A stretch of 8,845 nucleotides of DNA, from contig JALNVO010000111.1 of NCBI GenBank assembly GCA_023231365.1, forward strand, positions 1 through 8,845. Reading direction: 5' to 3'. Origin of the DNA: Fibrobacteraceae bacterium. GTDB taxonomy: Bacteria; Fibrobacterota; Fibrobacteria; Fibrobacterales; Fibrobacteraceae. Shown piece after piece: positions 5,481 to 8,845 of the stretch. The notes beneath the pieces are model-generated. The model ran no database searches. It saw only the letters and a list, made by a program, of their open reading frames with translations, and had not been told where the DNA came from. The translations under genes and the position numbers were made by a program. Each line of letters starts with the position of its first letter. The stretch's first letter is position 1.

Positions 5481-6320
5481 ATCTTGAAGGCAACGAACCG
5501 AATAAGCCACATCTGTTGAATCATAGATATAGCCAACTTGTTCTGAACTATAGTCTAGACCAGTAGAATACGGGTCGTAGTAGCCATCACTTACTGAGGA
5601 AGACCAGAAATTAGCACTAAGGCCTGTATAAAAGAAGGAGCCGAAGTTATTACGCTCGCCCCCCGGAAGCGCGGAGAACCCGAAAAGATCCGTACCGAGT
5701 AGCGAGTCTGTATCATTCCAGCCGTTCAGTGATTTCAGGCTCGTAGCAATACCTTCGCTTCCATTGTGGTCATCTACATAATTATAAAGTATATGCCATT
5801 CTGCTTCACTGGGCAGATGCCACCCTTCCGGACAAACTCCTTGATAGAGTCCATCGCTTAGATCATCTTTACTAAAGTACGCCGCTGTATTCCATAGGTA
5901 CAGGCGACCATATTTTGCACAACTATCCGCACTATTCTCGTAGCACCAACTACTACTGTCCACCGCGTAGTTCAAATTCTGTGCAATCCAGGTCTGGGTA
6001 CCGATTACGACCGTTTTGTACACCTGCCCGTCTCGTTCATCAACAAGACTGCCATAGTTAATATTCGGATTCAGATAAACCCATGCACCCGTGGATGTAC
6101 TTCCATCCGCCGATGACAAAGACGCAACGCCACTCGAACTCGACAACCCCAATGACCCGGAACTAGCTCCGTTTGAGCCACTGGAACCCTGCACAGCACC
6201 GCTTGACAGCTCCGCCGCCGAGCTTGACTCCGCCACATCCGAACCCGTGGAAGTACCGGAATTGCAGGCGATAAGAGCCAAAACCGCAATCGCCGCAAAA
6301 GAAAAGCGAAAATAATCCAT
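5478..6320 (-). CDS. FISUMP-domain surface lipoprotein B
   Basis: A 280-residue lipoprotein and the most divergent of the three paralogues. The signal peptide MDYFRFSFAAIAVLAL ends in lipobox LIAC (Cys19). The linker (20-80) is Ser/Gly/Ala-rich and lacks the DSGNN spacer of the other two. The FISUMP domain starts at YLNPNINYG (82). Landmarks are WIAQNLNY (111-118), SWCYENSADSC (Cys126, Cys134), VCPEGWHLPSEAEW (Cys163), FGFSALPGGE, ANFWSSSV and SVRCLQD (Cys277). The frame extends upstream to a GTG at 6326, but ATG 6320 is preferred because GAGAGG sits 5-6 bases before it. The n-region has an Asp and only one Arg, which is unusual, but the lipobox is good. It is probably exported and anchored in the envelope; the ligand is unknown. 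The -10 candidate is TATCTT at 6357-6362. Confidence 0.9.
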   Translation of the reverse strand: MDYFRFSFAAIAVLALIACNSGTSTGSDVAESSSAAELSSGAVQGSSGSNGASSGSLGLSSSSGVASLSSADGSTSTGAWVYLNPNINYGSLVDERDGQVYKTVVIGTQTWIAQNLNYAVDSSSWCYENSADSCAKYGRLYLWNTAAYFSKDDLSDGLYQGVCPEGWHLPSEAEWHILYNYVDDHNGSEGIATSLKSLNGWNDTDSLLGTDLFGFSALPGGERNNFGSFFYTGLSANFWSSSVSDGYYDPYSTGLDYSSEQVGYIYDSTDVAYSVRCLQD

Positions 6321-6356
6321 AACCACCTCTCAGCGATAAATATTTCTTTTGCCGGA

Positions 6357-6364
6357 AAGATAGC
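6357..6364 (-). promoter_or_regulatory. Candidate -10 (GCTATCTT) of FISUMP gene B
   Basis: GCTATCTT on the minus strand lies 36 bases before ATG 6320. It is identical to the -10 octamer upstream of the relic (3970-3977) and of gene C (7750-7757). No good -35 sits 17 bases upstream; TTGACG occurs but only 8 bases away, too close for a sigma-70 spacing. Confidence 0.35.
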
Positions 6365-6372
6365 AAAGAACG

Positions 6373-6716
6373 TCAAAAAATAAAAACCTGATCAAATGCG
6401 TTTTGCAAAATGATAGCAATGTCTCTACTGCCCAAAACAACTGGATTGACAGTGGTGAAATAATAGGCTCCATAACAATCATCATTACCGCCGTGCTTGC
6501 AATAGCAAAACCGTAAGCATTCGAGCCATCTGTCACTGGACTTCGCCAAGAGAGAACAAAACTTTATAGTTATTATCACTAGTATCCAAAATAGATTGTT
6601 CAATCCCTTTGGAACGCTTGTAAATAATGGGCTTGATTTAAGCAACGACGAATATCAGCAGACTCGTTCCAAAAGAAAATTTTTGTCGAGAAAATTTCCC
6701 AAGTTGCATTTTCCAT
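6373..6716 (-). pseudogene. Decayed coding stretch, several frames
   Basis: The gap between FISUMP genes B and C carries three consecutive protein-like pieces on the minus strand, in different frames. First is MENATWEIFSTKIFFWNESA.. (6716 to TGA 6600-6602). Next is KGIEQSILDTSDNNYKVLF.. (open 6637 to TGA 6533-6535). Last is GGNDDCYGAYYFTTVNP.. (ending at TGA 6373). They follow one another as expected for one gene broken by frameshifts. No Shine-Dalgarno precedes the ATG at 6716. The family is not recognised. A link to FISUMP proteins is only hinted at by a DGSNAYGF string in the third frame. This is a low-confidence call. Confidence 0.25.
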
Positions 6717-6741
6717 GCCAAGGCAAAAACAGACCTAGGTG

Positions 6742-6762
6742 CGCACGCAAAAAATGCGAGCG
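6742..6762 (-). terminator. Hairpin just after FISUMP gene C
   Basis: CGCTCGCA (6755-6762) pairs with TGCGTGCG (6742-6749) around five Ts, with one T-T mismatch, 10 bases after the TAG. The T-run is in the loop and there is only a distant TTTTT (about 6725-6729), so termination efficiency is doubtful. Confidence 0.4.
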
Positions 6763-6772
6763 TTCAATGCTG

Positions 6773-7693
6773 CTAGTCCTTGACGCAACGGACGGAGAAC
6801 GCGAAAGCCTTGCTGTAGCCCGTGTACACACTCGCGGTGCCGACGTACAAGTACCTGCTGTAAGCGTCGTCCGCATCGTACTCCGTGGCGCTCCAGAAGT
6901 ACGCGTGGACGCCCGCGTAGAAGCTGCCATAGCTGTAGCGGTAGCCCGCAGGGAGAGCGGAGAAGCCGTAGCTGTCCGTCCCGTTGCCGCTGTCGTACCA
7001 ACCGCCCGTGCTCTTGAGCTTAGTCCCCGCCGTGCCTGAACCGCCCACCCCAGTCTCAAGAGTCGTCCATTCGTCATCCGTAGGGATGTGCCACCCGCTG
7101 GGGCACACGCCCTGCTGCGGAGTCGAAATCACCGCACTCGCCGATGCCGACTGGTAGGAACTCGCAATGTTCATCGCGCCCGTCCAGGTGTAAAGCCTGC
7201 CATACTTCGCGCAAGAGTCCGCAATGTTTTCGTAGCACCACGAATTCCCCGCAAGGTTCGGCATCGCAATGCTATCCGCATAGTTCAAATTTTCCGCCAT
7301 CCACGTCTGCGTCCCGATTGTCACCGTCTTGTACATCTGGCCATCGCGGCAGTCCGTCACCGTGTTCGCCCCGTAAGTGTTGCTGCAAGCGACGACCGAA
7401 GAACTGGAAGCCACAAGCGATGAACTCGATGAAACCGTTTTCGCACTGCTGCTTGATCCATTCGCAGAAGACGAAAAATCCGACGAAGAACTAGACCCCG
7501 ATGAAATACCTGAACTTGAGAAATCATCACTGGAAGAAGACGTTACTTGCCCGCCGCTCGAAGATATTTCACCCGAAGACGAATTGTTACCTTCCGTTTC
7601 CGAACTGTTGTTCCCACTGTCACCATCGCATGCCGCGAGAATCAGGGCAACCGCCACCATACCAAAAAATATTATCCGTTGTTTTTGTTTCAT
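6773..7693 (-). CDS. FISUMP-domain surface lipoprotein C
   Basis: A 306-residue lipoprotein. The signal peptide MKQKQRIIFFGMVAVALI ends in lipobox LAAC (Cys22), followed by a DGDSGNN spacer and a Ser-rich linker to about 101. The FISUMP domain starts near 103 and differs from the paralogues: YLNPNI is replaced by ACSNTYGANTVTDCRDGQM, adding Cys103 and Cys115. Then come WMAENLNYAD (131-140), SWCYENIADSC (Cys153, Cys161), VCPSGWHIPTDDEW (Cys197), YGFSALPAG, YFWSATEYDADDAY and SVRCVKD (Cys303). The middle of the domain is nearly identical to lipoprotein A at the DNA level, so the two are recent duplicates or have exchanged sequence. ATG 7693 has AAGGAG about 10 bases ahead. The promoter is at 7750-7778. 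Export and envelope anchoring are expected; the ligand is unknown. Confidence 0.92.
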   Translation of the reverse strand: MKQKQRIIFFGMVAVALILAACDGDSGNNSSETEGNNSSSGEISSSGGQVTSSSSDDFSSSGISSGSSSSSDFSSSANGSSSSAKTVSSSSSLVASSSSVVACSNTYGANTVTDCRDGQMYKTVTIGTQTWMAENLNYADSIAMPNLAGNSWCYENIADSCAKYGRLYTWTGAMNIASSYQSASASAVISTPQQGVCPSGWHIPTDDEWTTLETGVGGSGTAGTKLKSTGGWYDSGNGTDSYGFSALPAGYRYSYGSFYAGVHAYFWSATEYDADDAYSRYLYVGTASVYTGYSKAFAFSVRCVKD

Positions 7694-7749
7694 TTGTTTT
7701 TTGCTCCTTGCCTTGAATCATCGGTTCTCTTGAAACTATCACGACCTTC

Positions 7750-7778
7750 AAGATAGCACTTTTAATGAGTATTTGCAA
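7750..7778 (-). promoter_or_regulatory. Promoter of FISUMP gene C
   Basis: On the minus strand TTGCAA (7773-7778), a 17-base spacer and TATCTT (7750-7755), giving a leader of about 50 bases. The leader carries the inverted repeat CTATC/GATAG (7736-7740 with 7752-7756), also present at 3957-3976. The -35 touches the first recognisable base of the divergent IS30 remnant. Confidence 0.55.
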
Positions 7779-8270
7779 AAGGCAAGGGAAACGCATCTTC
7801 ACTCGGCACGCTTGTAGAGAGAAGCACTAGATACACGTTGCTAGTTAAGATGAAAGGTGCAGATGCGGCAAGCGCATTAACAGCGTTTAAGAAGGCCTTT
7901 GATCGCAGACCTTTAGAGATCCGAAAAAGTATGACTTATGATAGGGGTAAGGAAATAGCGAAGAATCTATTTTGCGAATCCACATAGCCCATGGCAACGT
8001 GGGACAAATGAGAATACAAATGGGCTACCCTCAAAGGTGACAACCCAAGAACTTAGGCGAGTTGAAAAAGAATTAAATGAACGCCCCAGAAAAGCTCATG
8101 GTTTTTATACCGCAGGTGAAATGTATCGTTCTATATTATTGGGAAACCTGTTGCACTTGGACTTTGAAACCGGCCTTTTAAATGATAAAAGATGTTTCAA
8201 AAGCAGAATTGCCCGTAATTTTTACGGAAAATTATCGGTCCTGTTCTTTTTTTGCAAAATTTCGCTCTAA
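7778..8270 (+). pseudogene. IS30-family transposase remnant
   Basis: Two plus-strand frames together give the C-terminal half of an IS30-type DDE transposase. The first reads GKGNASSLGTLVERSTRYTL, then SMTYDRGKEIA, which carries the second catalytic Asp. After TTTTGCGA it shifts frame. The second reads HSPWQRGTNENTNGL, with the catalytic Glu in NEN, then VTTQELRRVEKELNERPRKA and HGFYTAGEMYRSIL. The frame change fits one inserted A at about 7977-7978 (GAATCCACAT for GATCCACAT). Compared with the family, about 14 residues are missing after DRGKEIA and about 12 after NTNGL. The N-terminal helix-turn-helix and first Asp are absent upstream of 7778. After about 8200 the frame probably runs past the original stop to 8270. 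I saw no terminal inverted repeats. It cannot encode active transposase. Confidence 0.85.
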
Positions 8271-8285
8271 AATTTGTGATAATAC

Positions 8286-8320
8286 AAAAAGCACCCCGAA
8301 CCTAGCGTTCCTGGGTGCTT
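8286..8320 (-). terminator. Rho-independent terminator of the right-edge gene
   Basis: AAGCACCC (8313-8320 on the minus strand) pairs perfectly with GGGTGCTT (8289-8296). An inner GAAC/GTTC extension sits in the loop, and a run of five Ts follows toward 8286. It lies 21 bases after the stop at 8342. On the plus strand there is no T-run, so it serves the leftward gene. Confidence 0.85.
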
Positions 8321-8341
8321 AAAGATGCAAGTCCTGATTCT

Positions 8342-8845
8342 TTATTTCGCGCTGTTAGTCATAAACGCCTTTTTGCCGTTTGCGCTGCGGAGCATATAGG
8401 CACCATCCTTGTAGCCGGCACGCTTCAGCACCTTGGACGCCGCGTTTCCATTGAGCGATACGGTTCCGAGCAGCTTGCCGTTCAGGTTAAATACGCGGTA
8501 AATTTCATTATCCGCAGAGTTCAGGCGCAGGCCCGCGCCGATTTTTGTCGTGCTATCCCCGAGGGAGAACCAGTCGATGTTCACGTAGCCGCCCGTGAGG
8601 AGCAGACGGATTTGGTGGCTACCTGCGGTGAGGCTTGCCGTTCCGCCATTGAATACCTCGTAGACCCTCCAGTCTTCGCCGGTCTTGGTCACTTTGATGG
8701 TGTCGCCAATGAGCTCGCCGTCAATCTGCAGACAGAAACTGCTCGAATCAGAGCCGGTCGCTGCGCTCGCCTTAATTGCGTAGTTGCCGCTTGTGGGAAC
8801 GTTCACTGTGTATTCTATCCATTCACCCGCGTTGGTGTAGCCGAC
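8342..8845 (-). CDS. Secreted CBM6 protein, C-terminal part
   Basis: The gene runs off the right edge; the visible 167 residues are the C-terminus. The first 98 or so match a family 6 carbohydrate-binding module: VGYTNAGEWIEYTVNVP, GNYAIKASA, LQIDGELIG, LTAGSHQIRLLL and the closing GGYVNIDWFSLG. Trp9 in GEWIEY and Trp94 in NIDWFSLG are the usual conserved aromatics. A linker (TTKIGAGLRL) leads to a C-terminal domain of about 55 residues: YRVFNLNGKLLGTVSLNG, then GYKDGAYMLR and a basic tail. It resembles the C-terminal domains of Fibrobacter secreted enzymes and type IX-type sorting domains. CBM6 in this context usually accompanies a glycoside hydrolase or esterase acting on plant cell walls. 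The catalytic domain is outside the window, so the enzyme is unknown. The codon after the window edge is in frame; no start is visible. Confidence 0.85.
   Translation of the reverse strand, partial: VGYTNAGEWIEYTVNVPTSGNYAIKASAATGSDSSSFCLQIDGELIGDTIKVTKTGEDWRVYEVFNGGTASLTAGSHQIRLLLTGGYVNIDWFSLGDSTTKIGAGLRLNSADNEIYRVFNLNGKLLGTVSLNGNAASKVLKRAGYKDGAYMLRSANGKKAFMTNSAK

Noticed and set aside
6596..7039. Plus-strand frame of 147 codons opposite gene C
   Set aside because: It is antisense to the FISUMP coding sequence, Arg/Val/Ala-rich, and a typical shadow frame.
8037..8270. Intact small gene starting at GTG 8037
   Set aside because: The codons before it (HSPWQRG.. NENTNG) continue the same IS30 transposase homology, so this is only the tail of the remnant.

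Overview
The window most likely comes from Fibrobacter or a close relative. Three intact genes and one relic encode lipoproteins of the FISUMP type ('Fibrobacter succinogenes major paralogous domain', Fib_succ_major). Each has a lipobox signal peptide, a long Ser-rich linker and a Cys-containing C-terminal domain with CPxGWHxP and SxRCxxD motifs. The partial gene at the right edge ends in a CBM6-type carbohydrate-binding module followed by a C-terminal domain like those of secreted Fibrobacter glycoside hydrolases. Genus assignment rests on these family signatures only. All confident genes read on the minus strand; the only confident plus-strand coding sequence is a broken IS30-type transposase.

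Layout, left to right. 1-463: no convincing gene, but an unusually dense run of hairpins. 464-886: small unrecognised protein, directly downstream of pgi. 901-2565: pgi, glucose-6-phosphate isomerase, with its catalytic residues in place. 2566-2989: pgi leader plus what looks like a decayed small lipoprotein gene and an alternative small reading frame ending 22 bases before pgi. 2990-3631: LPP20-like lipoprotein. 3643-3924: FISUMP lipoprotein relic that has lost its start codon and its whole C-terminal domain but kept its promoter/leader. 3968-4297: an orphan protein C-terminus and a short palindromic repeat. 4298-5176, 5478-6320 and 6773-7693: three FISUMP lipoproteins. A further decayed coding stretch lies at 6373-6716. 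7778-8270: IS30-family transposase remnant, divergent from and abutting the promoter of the last FISUMP gene. 8286-8320: strong terminator of the right-edge gene. 8342-8845: C-terminus of a secreted CBM6 protein.

How it fits together. pgi is a housekeeping island with one coupled small gene. The rest is an accessory surface-protein neighbourhood in which FISUMP lipoproteins duplicate, diverge and decay. Upstream leaders are shared between copies (TTGAAACTATC..GATAGC and a GCTATCTT-type -10), and linkers share an identical 29-base tract. The C-terminal face of the lectin-like domain differs strongly between copies while the flanking motifs are fixed. The FISUMP relic appears to supply the transcription start for the LPP20-like lipoprotein. 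No CRISPR array, tRNA, rRNA, reverse transcriptase or obvious defence operon is visible.
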